Made by a program: the position numbers and the translations under genes. From NCBI GenBank assembly GCA_002255955.1, contig NKIM01000015.1:1-64000 (forward strand): a DNA stretch of 64,000 nt, written 5' to 3'. This document shows, piece after piece, positions 1-8,608 of the stretch. This DNA comes from Burkholderiales bacterium PBB2 (GTDB lineage Bacteria > Pseudomonadota > Gammaproteobacteria > Burkholderiales > Burkholderiaceae_C). The notes under the pieces are model-generated. The model had not been told where the DNA came from. It saw only the letters and a program-made list of their open reading frames with translations, and did no database searches. Numbering within the stretch: the first letter of the stretch is position 1; each line of letters starts with the position of its first letter.

Positions 1-112
1 GCAGTGGGCCAACCGAGGCTATGTGATGGAGTCGGGCCTGGTGACGATGACGGGCGAGGGTCAGGCCTTGCTCAATGACCCGAAGGTGCGCGCGGCGTAT
101 TTGGGGGAGTGA
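1..112 (+). CDS. ABC transporter ATP-binding protein, C-terminal fragment (LivF-like)
   Basis: The window opens inside this gene. The 36 visible residues end in GQALLNDPKVRAAYLGE, preceded by RGYVMESGLV. This matches the end of LivF-type ATPases of branched-chain amino acid (HAAT family) importers, whose C-termini read roughly 'vle.G.i...G.a.eLl.dp.vr.aYLG'. The Walker motifs lie outside the window, so the assignment rests on the tail alone. A strong hairpin with a T-run follows about 85 bases downstream, so this is probably the last gene of a liv operon. Substrate specificity cannot be judged. Confidence 0.7.
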   Translation, partial: QWANRGYVMESGLVTMTGEGQALLNDPKVRAAYLGE

Positions 113-195
113 AGTGGGCGAGTGAGCTCGATTCACTGAGGTTTCCGACCCGCAGCCGGCCCCAATCGAAAGACGGGGTCAGGTCTTGCTTTCGA

Positions 196-222
196 GGGCA
201 GGCGCTTGCGTCTGCCCTTTGT
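196..222 (+). terminator. Rho-independent terminator after the LivF-like gene
   Basis: A 10-bp stem (GGGCAGGCGC / GCGTCTGCCC, one G-T wobble) with a very short loop is followed by TTTGTCTTT. It separates the LivF-like gene from the PEP-CTERM gene. The rest of the 290-base gap (113-404) is non-coding. It becomes AT-richer around 270-305, where the promoter of the next gene probably lies, but I could not assign clear -35/-10 boxes. Confidence 0.65.
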
Positions 223-404
223 CTTTGCGGCCCCCGTGTTTTCCCTTCCCCCTTGCCTGAGGGGGATTAGGGCTTTGTACGCATATGTGAAATATCACCA
301 GAGTTCTACGCTGCGTTCACGTTCTTCGGTTGTAACGCTCGCGCGAGCCAGGGTTGCCACCGGGGGCTGATCAACACCTCTTTCGAGGGGAAGACGAGGA
401 ACCT

Positions 405-1034
405 ATGAAACTAGCTAAAAAATGCTTGTTGGGATTGGCCGGCGCGACGCTGGCCCTTGCTGCACAAGCTGACACGTACACCGAGGGTTTTGACAATCTG
501 GCCGCCTCCGGCTGGACCCTGACCAACAACAGCAGCCCCGCCGGTCAGGCTTGGTTCCAGGGCGTGCCCGAGTACTTCGCGGCCCAGTCGGGTGGCGATG
601 GTTCGTATGCCGCCGCCAACTTCCTGAGCGCTGCCAACGGTGCCGGCAGCATTTCCAACTGGCTGATCAGCCCTGAGCTGACCCTGGGTGGCGCCGGCTC
701 CGTGAGCTTTTTCGCTCGCACGGAAGCCCTCGAAGGCTTCTCCGACACCGTCAAGGTCTACTTCAACGCCGGCGCAGACACCGCCACCAGCAGCTTCACC
801 AGCCTGCTGGGCACCGTGACCCTGAGCAGCTCTGGCTGGACGCAGTACACCTTTGCCCTGCCCGAAGCCGCCACCGGCCGCATCGCCTTCGAGTACGCCG
901 TCAGCGACGCCGCCACGGCCAATCTGGCTGCCATCGACAGCGTCAGTGTCAGCGCCGTGCCGGAACCCGCCAGCTTCGCCCTGATGGGCTTGGGCGTGCT
1001 GGGCCTGGCTTTCCTGCGCCGCCGCCAAGACTGA
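405..1034 (+). CDS. PEP-CTERM sorting domain-containing exported protein
   Basis: This 209-residue protein has a signal peptide (MKLAKK, then a hydrophobic run ending AAQA-DT). A beta-rich middle reads like a choice-of-anchor J domain (FDN..ASGW.L.N near the start, then WFQG and SNWLISPEL). The tail has the full PEP-CTERM signal: VPEPA, a hydrophobic helix of about 14 residues, then RRRQD. Known PEP-CTERM proteins are processed by an exosortase (EpsH/XrtA type) and sent to the surface or the exopolysaccharide matrix. No exosortase is in this window. The ATG after GAGGAACCT was chosen because it starts the signal peptide; upstream in-frame starts would put a charged stretch in front. The gene is co-directional with two further exported proteins. 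Confidence 0.85.
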   Translation: MKLAKKCLLGLAGATLALAAQADTYTEGFDNLAASGWTLTNNSSPAGQAWFQGVPEYFAAQSGGDGSYAAANFLSAANGAGSISNWLISPELTLGGAGSVSFFARTEALEGFSDTVKVYFNAGADTATSSFTSLLGTVTLSSSGWTQYTFALPEAATGRIAFEYAVSDAATANLAAIDSVSVSAVPEPASFALMGLGVLGLAFLRRRQD

Positions 1035-1121
1035 GATCGCTGGCTGCCACGCTGCCGCCCGCGGCGGTGTGAGCGCCGCCGATCCGATTTCCATTTCGGC
1101 TCTCCACACAAGGACATTGCC

Positions 1122-1553
1122 ATGATTCAAAAGAAGACCCAGCAGGCCTTGCGGCTTGCGAGTGCTGTTGCGCTGTTCGCAGTGGCCGGCCTGGCCCAAG
1201 CGGCTGGCCAAACCGTCGCCAAAGACCCGGAAACCGGTGCCCTGCGCGCACCGACCGCGGCTGAGGCCCAAGCCCTGCAAGGCAAGGCCGCCAGCGGCCG
1301 CCTGAGCAACGCTGCCAGCCAGCCGCGCGGCCTGCTGACCGGCAAGATCAACCCGGCGCCGGTGTACCACCGTGATGGCACGGTCGAGCAAGAGCTGGAC
1401 GAAAGCAGCCAGTCCTTCTCGGTCGCTGTGCGCAAGGCCGACGGCACGATCGAAACCGCCTGCGTGACCGGCGCTGAAACCGCTCAGGCCATCGTCAAGG
1501 GCAAGAAGTCCATCAGCAAGACAGCAAAGGTGCATGCACATGAGCACAAATAA
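1122..1553 (+). CDS. Small exported protein, companion of PEP-CTERM/metalloprotease genes
   Basis: This 143-residue protein has a clear signal peptide (MIQKKTQQALRLAS, a hydrophobic core, cleavage near AQA-AG). The mature part contains DPETGALRAPTAAEAQAL. From memory this resembles the 'post-PEP-CTERM-1' family, small secreted proteins encoded just after PEP-CTERM genes; I could not check this. The C-terminus is lysine- and histidine-rich (KGKKSISKTAKVHAHEHK). An AAGGA ribosome site precedes the ATG. Its end overlaps the start of the metalloprotease gene by 14 bases, which suggests translational coupling and a shared function such as chaperone, propeptide or inhibitor. That function is inference only. 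Confidence 0.75.
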   Translation: MIQKKTQQALRLASAVALFAVAGLAQAAGQTVAKDPETGALRAPTAAEAQALQGKAASGRLSNAASQPRGLLTGKINPAPVYHRDGTVEQELDESSQSFSVAVRKADGTIETACVTGAETAQAIVKGKKSISKTAKVHAHEHK

Positions 1554-2985
1554 ATTCTTCGGCGGCAAGCTCGCCTCCGGCGCGCTGCTGATCGCGGCCG
1601 GTCTCCTGGGTGCCAGCCTGCAAGCGCAAGCGGCAGCCGTCATCACCATCAACAACCTGAACGCACCCGGCGAAGGCTTCAACGACCCGACACCGGTCGC
1701 GCCGGTCGGCGGCAACAGCGGCACCACCCTGGGTGAGCAGCGCCTGATTGCCTTCACGCACGCCGCCAACATTTGGGGCGCGACGCTGACCAGCAACCAG
1801 CCCATCGTCATCAATGCCCAGTTCAGCAACCTGACCTGCACGGCCACCTCGGCCACGCTGGGCAGCGCTGGCGCCACTTCGATCTTCCGCAACTTCCCCA
1901 ACGCACCGAAGGCCAACACCTGGTACTCGTATGCGCTGGCCAACAAGATCGCTGGAGCCTACCAAGGCACGGCCGGTGCGGCCCAGATCAATGCCAACTT
2001 CAATGCCAAGCTGGGTCAAACCGGCTGCCTGGACGGCACCTTCTTCTACCTGGGTCTGGACAGCAACCACGGCAGCAACATCGACTTCGTCGTGACCCTG
2101 CTGCATGAAATGGGCCATGGCGTCGGTTTCCAGACCTTCACCAACGGCTCCACGGGTGCGCAAAACGGCGGTTTCCCGGCCATCTGGGATCACTACCTGA
2201 TGGGTTCGGCCACCGGCAAGCTGTGGAAGGACATGACCAATGCCGAGCGTCAAGCCTCGGCCCTGAGCGGCGACAAGCTGGTCTGGACCGGTCCTCTGAC
2301 CAACGCTGCTGCACCTGAAGTGCTGCGTCAGGGCGTGCCTGCGCTGAACGTGAGTGGTTCGCAAGCCGGCGCCACTGCCGGTGCCCACCCGGTGGGTGAA
2401 GCGTCCTTTGGTCCGGCCCTGAGCGCCACCCCGATCACGGGCGCCATCATGCCGGTGGTGACCGCCGCTGGTGCGCTGGATCTGGCCTGCGACCCGCTGA
2501 CCGGCCTGAACGCCATCGCCGTGCGCAACAACGTGGCCCTGGTCAGCCGCGGTACTTGCGGTTTCACCATCAAGGTGAAGAACCTGCAGAACGCCGGCGC
2601 CAAGGCCGTGCTGGTGGCCGACAACGCAGCCGGAACCGTGACCGGTCTGGGCGGCAGCGACCCGACCATCACCATCCCGGCCGTGCGCATCACGCAAGCC
2701 GACGGCGCCGCACTGCTGGCAGCCCTGGGCAAGCGCACCCGCACGACCTCGGCCGTGTACGCCACGCTGGGCCTGGACATGAGCCGCTACGCCGGCACTG
2801 ACTCCGCAGGCCGCCTGCTGATGTTCGCGCCGAACCCGTATCAAGGCGGTTCCTCGGTGTCCCACTTTGACACGTCGGCCACCCGCAATCTGCTGATGGA
2901 ACCGGCCATCAGCGCCGATCTGACCCAGTCTCCGCTGGTGCCGCAGGATCTGACCTTCAAGCTGTTGCAAGACATCGGCTGGTAA
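1540..2985 (+). CDS. Secreted zinc metalloprotease with inserted PA domain
   Basis: This 481-residue protein has a signal peptide ending near AQA-AAV. The zinc motif HEMGHGVGF (H189, E190, H193) follows the HExxHxxGF pattern of metzincin-like peptidases. From about residue 300 to 400 there is a protease-associated (PA) domain (VALVSRGTCGFTIKVKNLQNAGAK, then IPAVRITQADG). The end returns to the peptidase fold, with DTSATRNLLMEP and a final LLQDIGW. The second ATG was chosen over 1534 because AAAGG lies nine bases before it. No PEP-CTERM tail is present, so it is probably fully secreted. Substrate is unknown; coupling to the preceding small protein suggests they work together. A strong terminator follows. 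Confidence 0.8.
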   Translation: MSTNKFFGGKLASGALLIAAGLLGASLQAQAAAVITINNLNAPGEGFNDPTPVAPVGGNSGTTLGEQRLIAFTHAANIWGATLTSNQPIVINAQFSNLTCTATSATLGSAGATSIFRNFPNAPKANTWYSYALANKIAGAYQGTAGAAQINANFNAKLGQTGCLDGTFFYLGLDSNHGSNIDFVVTLLHEMGHGVGFQTFTNGSTGAQNGGFPAIWDHYLMGSATGKLWKDMTNAERQASALSGDKLVWTGPLTNAAAPEVLRQGVPALNVSGSQAGATAGAHPVGEASFGPALSATPITGAIMPVVTAAGALDLACDPLTGLNAIAVRNNVALVSRGTCGFTIKVKNLQNAGAKAVLVADNAAGTVTGLGGSDPTITIPAVRITQADGAALLAALGKRTRTTSAVYATLGLDMSRYAGTDSAGRLLMFAPNPYQGGSSVSHFDTSATRNLLMEPAISADLTQSPLVPQDLTFKLLQDIGW

Positions 2986-3028
2986 GCCAGGCGGTCGCTG
3001 CGCTCAGGCGCGGCGATCTCGTCTGCCA

Positions 3029-3061
3029 CGGCGCGCCACCTTCGGGTGTCGCGCCGTTTTT
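3029..3061 (+). terminator. Rho-independent terminator of the exported-protein cluster
   Basis: A 12-bp GC-rich stem (CGGCGCGCCACC / GGTGTCGCGCCG, one mismatch) is capped by the stable tetraloop TTCG and followed by five T. It closes the 405-2985 gene group and isolates it from edd. Confidence 0.85.
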
Positions 3062-3141
3062 CATGGTGGATCCGCGGGCGCTGTTCGTGCCGACCGGTGC
3101 GCGTCCGTACCTCGTCTGTAACCCACTCGAGCCTGCAATCT

Positions 3142-3156
3142 TGTAATATGGTTACC
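3142..3156 (+). promoter_or_regulatory. Candidate HexR operator upstream of edd
   Basis: TGTAATATGGTTACC is a near-perfect inverted repeat (TGTAA / TTACC). It resembles the HexR consensus reported for proteobacteria, roughly TGTARTwwwATTACA. It lies 36 bases before the edd start and overlaps a TAATAT that could be the -10 box, the position expected for a repressor. HexR is known to repress edd, eda and zwf and to release DNA on binding KDPG. No hexR gene is in the window. Confidence 0.45.
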
Positions 3157-3191
3157 AACTTTCAAGCCGCCGAGTTACACCGGCCGACTGT

Positions 3192-5009
3192 ATGAACAAG
3201 ACCCTGATCGCCGTCACCGAACGCATCCGCGCGCGCAGCGCTGCCAGCCGCGCCGCCTACCTCGACGGTGTCGACCGACTGGCGGGCCGCAAGCGCGGCA
3301 TCGAGCGCATGGGTTGCGCCAATGTGGCCCACGCCGTGGCGGCCATGCCGGCCAACGACAAGCTGCGCATCGTGGCCGAAAAGGCGCCGCACCTGGCCAT
3401 CGTCACGGCCTACAACGACATGCTGTCGGCCCACCAGCCTTACGAGGCCTACCCGAATCTGATCCGCGCCGAAGCCCACGCCCAGGGTGCCACGGTGCAG
3501 GTGGCCGGCGGCGTGCCCGCCATGTGCGACGGCGTGACCCAAGGCCTGCCCGGCATGGAGCTGAGCCTGTTCTCGCGCGACACCATCGCCATGGCCACGG
3601 CCGTGTCGTTGAGCCACGACGTATTCGATGCCGCCTTGCTGCTGGGCATCTGCGACAAGATCGTGCCGGGTCTGCTGATCGGCGCTTTGCATTTCGGCCA
3701 TCTGCCCTGCGTTTTCGTGCCGGCCGGGCCGATGAGCAGCGGCCTGCCCAACAACGAAAAAGCCAAGGTGCGCGAGCAGTTCGCGCAAGGCCTGGTCGGC
3801 CGCGATGAGCTGCTCAAGGCCGAGTCCGCCGCCTACCACGGCGCCGGGACCTGCACCTTCTACGGCACGGCCAACAGCAACCAGATGCTGCTGGAAGCCA
3901 TGGGCCTGCATGTGCCGGGAGCAGCCTTTGTTCATCCGCATGAGCCGCTTCGCGAAGCCCTGACCCGCGAGGCGGTGCGTACAGCCCTGTCCATCACCGC
4001 CAAGGCCCGCTACACACCGATCGGCCGGCTGGTGGACGAGCGCTGCATCGTCAATGCCATGGTGGCCCTGCTGGCCACCGGCGGCTCGACCAACCACCTG
4101 ATCCACTGGGTGGCGGTGGCCCGTTCGGCCGGCATCCTGATCGACTGGAGTGATTTTTCCGAACTGTCCGCTGTGGTGCCTCTGCTCAGCCGTGTCTATC
4201 CCAATGGCGCGGCCGATGTGAACCAGTTCCAGGCGGCCGGAGGCCCCAGTTTTGTGATCCGCGAGTTGCTCGACGCCGGCCTGATGCATGAGGACGTGCT
4301 CAGCGTGGCCGGCAACTCGCTGCGCCCCTTTGCCCGCCAGCCGCATCTGGCCGAGAACCAGGCCGTGCAGTGGCATGATCTGGCCCCCGAGAGTGGAGAC
4401 GAGAGCGTGGTGCGCCGAGCAAGCGCGCCCTTCAGCGCCAGCGGTGGGCTGAAGCTGCTGCAGGGCAATTTGGGCCGTGCCGTGATCAAGGTCTCGGCCG
4501 TGCCGGAAGACCGCCACATCGTCGAAGCGCCGGCGCGCATCTTTGCCGACCAGGAGTCGATGCTGGCGGCCTTCAAGGCGGGTGAGCTCGAGCGCGATGT
4601 CATCGTCGTCGTGCGCTTCCAGGGCCCGCAAGCCAATGGCATGCCCGAGCTGCACAAGCTGACGCCGCCGCTGGCCGTGCTGCAAGGGCGTGGTTTCAAG
4701 GTGGCCCTGGTCACCGATGGCCGCATGAGCGGTGCGTCGGGCAAGGTGCCGGCCGCCATCCACGTCTCGCCCGAAGCCCTGGCCGGCGGCCCGCTGGGCA
4801 AGCTGCGCGATGGTGATCTGGTGCGTCTGGACGCCGTCACGGGCGAGCTCCTGGCCCTGGTGTCTGAGGCCGAATGGGCCGCCCGCGAGCAGGCCCAGAT
4901 CACCCCCGAGCAAGCCGCGCAAAACGGCCAAGGCCTGGGCCGCGAGCTGTTCGCCGGCCTGCGCCGCAATGTGCGCACGGCGGAAGAGGGCGCCGTCAGC
5001 TGGCTCTGA
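3192..5009 (+). CDS. edd: Phosphogluconate dehydratase
   Basis: This 605-residue protein has the usual Edd length. It dehydrates 6-phosphogluconate to 2-keto-3-deoxy-6-phosphogluconate, the first dedicated step of the Entner-Doudoroff pathway. Members of the IlvD/Edd family bind an iron-sulfur cluster. The visible family signatures are [42 protein letters not shown] with the conserved cysteines, and the C-terminal [18 protein letters not shown] run of NxQF/FVIREL sequence near residue 340 is typical of Edd rather than IlvD. It is followed after 56 bases by eda, forming an operon, and preceded by a HexR-like operator. Confidence 0.95.
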   Translation: MNKTLIAVTERIRARSAASRAAYLDGVDRLAGRKRGIERMGCANVAHAVAAMPANDKLRIVAEKAPHLAIVTAYNDMLSAHQPYEAYPNLIRAEAHAQGATVQVAGGVPAMCDGVTQGLPGMELSLFSRDTIAMATAVSLSHDVFDAALLLGICDKIVPGLLIGALHFGHLPCVFVPAGPMSSGLPNNEKAKVREQFAQGLVGRDELLKAESAAYHGAGTCTFYGTANSNQMLLEAMGLHVPGAAFVHPHEPLREALTREAVRTALSITAKARYTPIGRLVDERCIVNAMVALLATGGSTNHLIHWVAVARSAGILIDWSDFSELSAVVPLLSRVYPNGAADVNQFQAAGGPSFVIRELLDAGLMHEDVLSVAGNSLRPFARQPHLAENQAVQWHDLAPESGDESVVRRASAPFSASGGLKLLQGNLGRAVIKVSAVPEDRHIVEAPARIFADQESMLAAFKAGELERDVIVVVRFQGPQANGMPELHKLTPPLAVLQGRGFKVALVTDGRMSGASGKVPAAIHVSPEALAGGPLGKLRDGDLVRLDAVTGELLALVSEAEWAAREQAQITPEQAAQNGQGLGRELFAGLRRNVRTAEEGAVSWL

Positions 5010-5065
5010 TCCGCCGCTGCTTGCCGCCTCGCCCTTTGTATCGATTCCCCACAAGGTTCTAGCCC

Positions 5066-5698
5066 ATGAGCATCTCCAACACCCTGGCCCTGGCCGCGCA
5101 CGGCCCCGTCATTCCCGTCATCGTGATCCAGCGCCTGGAAGACGCCGTGCCCCTGACCCAGGCCCTGGTGGCCGGTGGCGTGCGCGTGCTGGAGGTGACG
5201 CTGCGCACGCCGGTCGCCCTGCAGGCCATGGAGGCCATGGCGCGCGCCGTGCCCGAAGCCATCGTCGGTGCCGGCACGCTGCGCACGGCGGCCGATGTGC
5301 AGGCGGCCAAGAACGCAGGCTGCCAGTTCGGCGTCAGCCCTGGTTTCACCGAGGCCATCGGCGCCGCTTGCCAGCAACATGGCTTGCCCTTGCTGCCCGG
5401 CGTGTCCACCGCGAGTGAGGTGATGCAGGCCAATGCGGCGGGCTACAGCTTCCTGAAGTTGTTCCCGGCCGTGGCGGTGGGCGGCGTGAACCTGCTCAAG
5501 GCTCTGGGCGGCCCTTTCCCTGATGTGGCGTTCTGCCCCACCGGCGGCATCAGCCTGGAGACCGCGCCGCAGTTTCTGAGCCTGCCGAACGTCAAGGTCT
5601 GCGGCGGCTCCTGGCTGACCCCGCAGGACGCGGTCGATGCTGGCGATTGGGCGCGCATCACGCGCCTGGCGGCCGAAGCCGCCGCGCTGCGCGCCTGA
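5066..5698 (+). CDS. eda: KDPG/KHG aldolase
   Basis: This 210-residue class I aldolase cleaves 2-keto-3-deoxy-6-phosphogluconate to pyruvate and glyceraldehyde 3-phosphate. The active-site pieces are in place: E43 in LEVTLRTP, R47-T48, and the Schiff-base lysine K131 in FLKLFPA. The phosphate-binding loop GGIS is also present ([10 protein letters not shown]). It is the second gene of the edd-eda operon and completes the pathway. Its end lies 15 bases from the convergent thioesterase gene, with no obvious terminator between. Confidence 0.95.
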   Translation: MSISNTLALAAHGPVIPVIVIQRLEDAVPLTQALVAGGVRVLEVTLRTPVALQAMEAMARAVPEAIVGAGTLRTAADVQAAKNAGCQFGVSPGFTEAIGAACQQHGLPLLPGVSTASEVMQANAAGYSFLKLFPAVAVGGVNLLKALGGPFPDVAFCPTGGISLETAPQFLSLPNVKVCGGSWLTPQDAVDAGDWARITRLAAEAAALRA

Positions 5699-5713
5699 GC
5701 CTGAGCCTGAAAC

Positions 5714-6262
5714 TCAAGCCGGGCGTTCAAACACCAGGCAGGTCGTGCTGGCATGGGCGTACAAGCGCCCGTCATGGCCCAGCAATGAGGCCTCGGCCGT
5801 GGCCACCTGGCGGCCGCTGTGCAGCACCCGGCCGACGGCGCGCACCAGGGGCACCTGCTCGGTCAGGGCGCGCACCATATTCACCTTGAACTCCAGCGTG
5901 GTGTAGGCCCGGCCCACCGGCATGGTGGTGTGCACCGCGCAGCCCAGGGCCGAGTCCAGCAAGGTGGCATACCAGCCGCCGTGGACGGTGCCGAGCGGGT
6001 TGTAGTGGCGCCGCATCGGCTGGCCCTGGAACACCGCTTCGCCGTGGGCGACCGAGATCAGCATGAAATCCAGGGTGGCACAGATGGGCGGTGGCGGCAG
6101 TTGGCCGTCCAGCATGGCCTGCATGGCTTGCAAGCCCGTCAGGGCCTGAACCTGATCGGGGCGGGCCACGCCGCAGCCCAGGCCGCTGATCCGCGCGCGC
6201 ACCGCGGCTTCTTCGGCCTGCCATTGCTGCAACAAGGCGTCGAGTTCTTGCTTGTTTTTCAT
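5714..6262 (-). CDS. PaaI-family hotdog thioesterase
   Basis: This 182-residue protein has a hotdog-fold acyl-CoA thioesterase core: NPLGTVHGGWYATLLDSALGCAV, with the HGG box and the helix aspartate, followed by EFKVNMVRAL and GRQVATAEA. These are the family markers of PaaI/YdiI-type enzymes. About 45 residues of helical N-terminus precede the fold. The real acyl-CoA substrate cannot be read from sequence. The ATG is 16 bases downstream of the FrnE-like gene on the same strand, so the two are probably co-transcribed. Confidence 0.8.
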   Translation of the reverse strand: MKNKQELDALLQQWQAEEAAVRARISGLGCGVARPDQVQALTGLQAMQAMLDGQLPPPPICATLDFMLISVAHGEAVFQGQPMRRHYNPLGTVHGGWYATLLDSALGCAVHTTMPVGRAYTTLEFKVNMVRALTEQVPLVRAVGRVLHSGRQVATAEASLLGHDGRLYAHASTTCLVFERPA

Positions 6263-6278
6263 GGCTGCGTGCTCGTGC

Positions 6279-6941
6279 TCAAGCCTGGGTCGCGGCGATC
6301 TGGCGCAGGGCCTGGGCGAAGACCTCGGGCGGCTGGCCGCCCTGGATCAGGTGGCGTTGGTTGATGACGATGGCGGGCACGGAGTTGATGCCGGCGGCCT
6401 GCCACTCGGATTCGGCTTGGCGCACCTCGGCGCTGAATTGATCGCTGGCCAGCACTCCGGCCGCAGCCTCGCCGTCCAGGCCCACGCCTTCGGCGGCGCG
6501 GCGCAGCACCGCGTGGTCACCGGGGTTCTGGCCTTCGGTGAAGTAGGCGCTCAGCAGCGCCAGCTTGAGATCGCGCTGCGCCTGGCTCCCTTGCAACCCG
6601 GCCCAGTGCAGCAGGCGGTGGGCGTCAAAGGTGTTGTAGATGCGGTCACGGGCGCCCTTGGTGAAGGTGAAGCCCAGCTCGGCGCCGCGTTGGCGGATGG
6701 TTTCGCGGGTTTGCTCCAGCTGGGCCGGCGCCGCGCCGTACTTGCGCGCCAGGTGGGCGTTGATCTCCTCGCCCTCGGGGGCCATCTGCGGGTTCAGCTC
6801 GAAGGGCTGAAAGTGCAGATCCACCTGCAGCTCCGGCAGGCTTTGCACGGCCTGCTCCAGCGATTTGAGGCCGATCGCGCACCAGGGGCAGGACACGTCG
6901 GAGATGAAGTCGATGCGTAGGGAGGGGGAAGATGAGCTCAT
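6279..6941 (-). CDS. DsbA-family oxidoreductase (FrnE-like)
   Basis: This 220-residue cytoplasmic protein (no signal peptide) begins SPSLRIDFISDVSCPWCAIG. CPWC is the redox motif of the FrnE branch of the thioredoxin-fold DsbA family, which also includes 2-hydroxychromene-2-carboxylate isomerases. The helical insertion (AHLARKYG, NTFDAHRLLHWAG, LLSAYFTEGQN) and the C-terminal VPAIVINQRHLIQGGQPPE, with the cis-proline, match FrnE. In Deinococcus FrnE acts as a disulfide isomerase in oxidative stress; here this is inference. The ATG was chosen over an upstream GTG. Confidence 0.85.
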   Translation of the reverse strand: MSSSSPSLRIDFISDVSCPWCAIGLKSLEQAVQSLPELQVDLHFQPFELNPQMAPEGEEINAHLARKYGAAPAQLEQTRETIRQRGAELGFTFTKGARDRIYNTFDAHRLLHWAGLQGSQAQRDLKLALLSAYFTEGQNPGDHAVLRRAAEGVGLDGEAAAGVLASDQFSAEVRQAESEWQAAGINSVPAIVINQRHLIQGGQPPEVFAQALRQIAATQA

Positions 6942-7001
6942 GCCGGGCACTGTAGCCCAGGGCTGCTGTGCCGGCAGGCCTGTGGTCTTGCGGCGCTGGC
7001 T

Positions 7002-7946
7002 TCAGCCCCGCGTGCGGCCGGGCAGGGTGGCCAGCAGCACGCCGGCCAGGGCCAGGCCGTAGGCCCAGGCCTGCCCGCCGCTCAAATGCTCGCCGAGCAG
7101 CAGGCCGACCAGGGCCGTGGCCACCGGCAGGAAGACCATGAAGACGCCCGCCTGGCCGGCCGGCACCTTGCGCAGCCCGCTCATCCACAGCCACACCGTC
7201 ACCATGCTGGCGGCTGCCGCGTAGAACAGCAGCAGGCCCCAGATCGGCAGCGTGGGTTGGCTGAAATCAAAGCGAGTCGCCTGCCACAGACCGAGCGGCG
7301 TGACCAGGGCCAGGCCCCAAAGGTTGATCAAGGCACTGATGCGCTTGGGCGAAACCTGGGCCGTGAGCTTTTTGCCAATCACCACATAGCTGGCTTCGCA
7401 GAACACCGCGCCCAGCAGCAGGCTGATGCCCAGCCAGGAGGTGGCCGCCGGGCTGCCGGCCGGCGCGCGTTCCAGCGCCACCAAGGCGATGCCAGCGACG
7501 CCAAGGGCGATGCCGGCCCAGACGCGCGCCGTTTGGGTTTCCTTCAGCAACACACGGCTGAGCAAGGCCACGGCGGCCGGGATGCCGGCCAGGATCACCC
7601 CGGCCACCACGGCCGAGCTGTGCTGCAGGCCGAACAGCAGGCAGATGGAAAACAGGAAGTTTCCGAGAAAGGACTCCAGGAATAGCAGGCGCCGGTGCCG
7701 ACCGTCGAGCGGTGCCTCGCCCGGCCCGCGTCGCAGCCAGGGCAGCATCAGCACGGCCGCCAGGCCGAAGCGCAGCCAGGCCAGCAAAAACACTGGAAAG
7801 CTCAGCAGCAGGACCTTGGACAGGCCCACATAGCTGCCCACCAGGCTGGTGCTCAGGGCCAGGCAGACATAGGCCAGCCAGGGCGTGGCCATGGCTCGGC
7901 CAGCGTTGGGGGGACTTGCAGAGGCGTCGGAGGGGAGTGCGGGCAT
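7002..7946 (-). CDS. DMT-superfamily (EamA) transporter
   Basis: This 314-residue integral membrane protein has about ten hydrophobic helices arranged as two EamA repeats, the drug/metabolite transporter layout. Repeat features include LESFLGNFLFSICLLFGLQHSSAVVAG in the first half and SGLRKVPAGQAGVFMVFLPVATALVGLLLGE in the second. The substrate is unknown. The reading frame stays open further upstream, but those extra 60 residues are arginine- and proline-rich and not membrane-like, so the ATG before PALPSDASA was used. The gene is divergent from the signalling cluster; the 246-base gap between them has an AT-rich patch near 8020-8040, likely promoter sequence. Confidence 0.8.
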   Translation of the reverse strand: MPALPSDASASPPNAGRAMATPWLAYVCLALSTSLVGSYVGLSKVLLLSFPVFLLAWLRFGLAAVLMLPWLRRGPGEAPLDGRHRRLLFLESFLGNFLFSICLLFGLQHSSAVVAGVILAGIPAAVALLSRVLLKETQTARVWAGIALGVAGIALVALERAPAGSPAATSWLGISLLLGAVFCEASYVVIGKKLTAQVSPKRISALINLWGLALVTPLGLWQATRFDFSQPTLPIWGLLLFYAAAASMVTVWLWMSGLRKVPAGQAGVFMVFLPVATALVGLLLGEHLSGGQAWAYGLALAGVLLATLPGRTRG

Positions 7947-8192
7947 GGGGCAGATGGGCGGGAGCTGGTGCCCATTGTGGCGGACCGTCCGCCAAGCCCC
8001 GGGTAGACTCTGAAAAACCAAATTTAATGATTTTTGAGGTTGGCGTGGCGGCCTGCCTCGCCGCTCGGTGCCGATGCGCCAAACCGTGATGGATTCGAGC
8101 TTCTCGACCCGACTGCGGCCCCACGTGCCCGGCAAGGCTGGACTCGGCTGACAAAAACGATAAAACTGCTTTCATTGATTATGGTGAATGCA

Positions 8193-8573
8193 ATGAATCG
8201 CACAATTATCGCCATCGACGACCAAGCCGACATCCGCAAGCTGATCCGCATGACGCTGGAGTTCAAGAACTTCCGCGTCATCGAGGCCGAGAGTGGCGAG
8301 CTGGGCTTGCAGCTGGTGCGCAGCCACCGGCCGGATCTGATCCTGCTCGATGTGATGATGCCCGGCCTCGACGGCCTCACGGTCAGCAAGACCCTGGCGG
8401 CCGAACCGGAGCTGAGCCACATCCCGGTGGTGATGCTGACGGCGCTGGACCGCGACCACGACATCGAAGCCGGGCTGCAAACCGGCGCACGCGCCTACCT
8501 GATCAAGCCCTTCAGTCCGATGGAGCTGATCCGCCTGGTGGCCCAGCTGACCGAGGCGGGTGGCGCCGCCTGA
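8193..8573 (+). CDS. Single-domain response regulator (CheY-like receiver)
   Basis: This 126-residue protein is a lone receiver domain. The acidic pair D9-D10 (IAIDDQ), the phospho-acceptor D53 (LLDVMMPGLDG), the threonine of VVMLTA and the lysine of YLIKPFSP are all present, so it should be phosphorylatable. It has no output domain. The second ATG (MNRTIIA) has a GGTGA ribosome site and is preferred. This is the first gene of the signalling cluster that continues to 17074. Confidence 0.85.
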   Translation: MNRTIIAIDDQADIRKLIRMTLEFKNFRVIEAESGELGLQLVRSHRPDLILLDVMMPGLDGLTVSKTLAAEPELSHIPVVMLTALDRDHDIEAGLQTGARAYLIKPFSPMELIRLVAQLTEAGGAA

Positions 8574-8608
8574 GGGCGGATTCGCCGCCGCACTGCACAC
8601 CCGAGGAC

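Noticed and set aside
3162-5054. 630-residue open frame opposite edd
   Set aside because: It mirrors edd on the other strand in GC-rich DNA, lacks any domain pattern and has a low-complexity His/Gln/Arg/Gly-rich composition typical of shadow frames.
7947-8135. Upstream extension of the first DMT transporter
   Set aside because: The extra residues are Arg/Pro-rich and precede the natural hydrophobic start.
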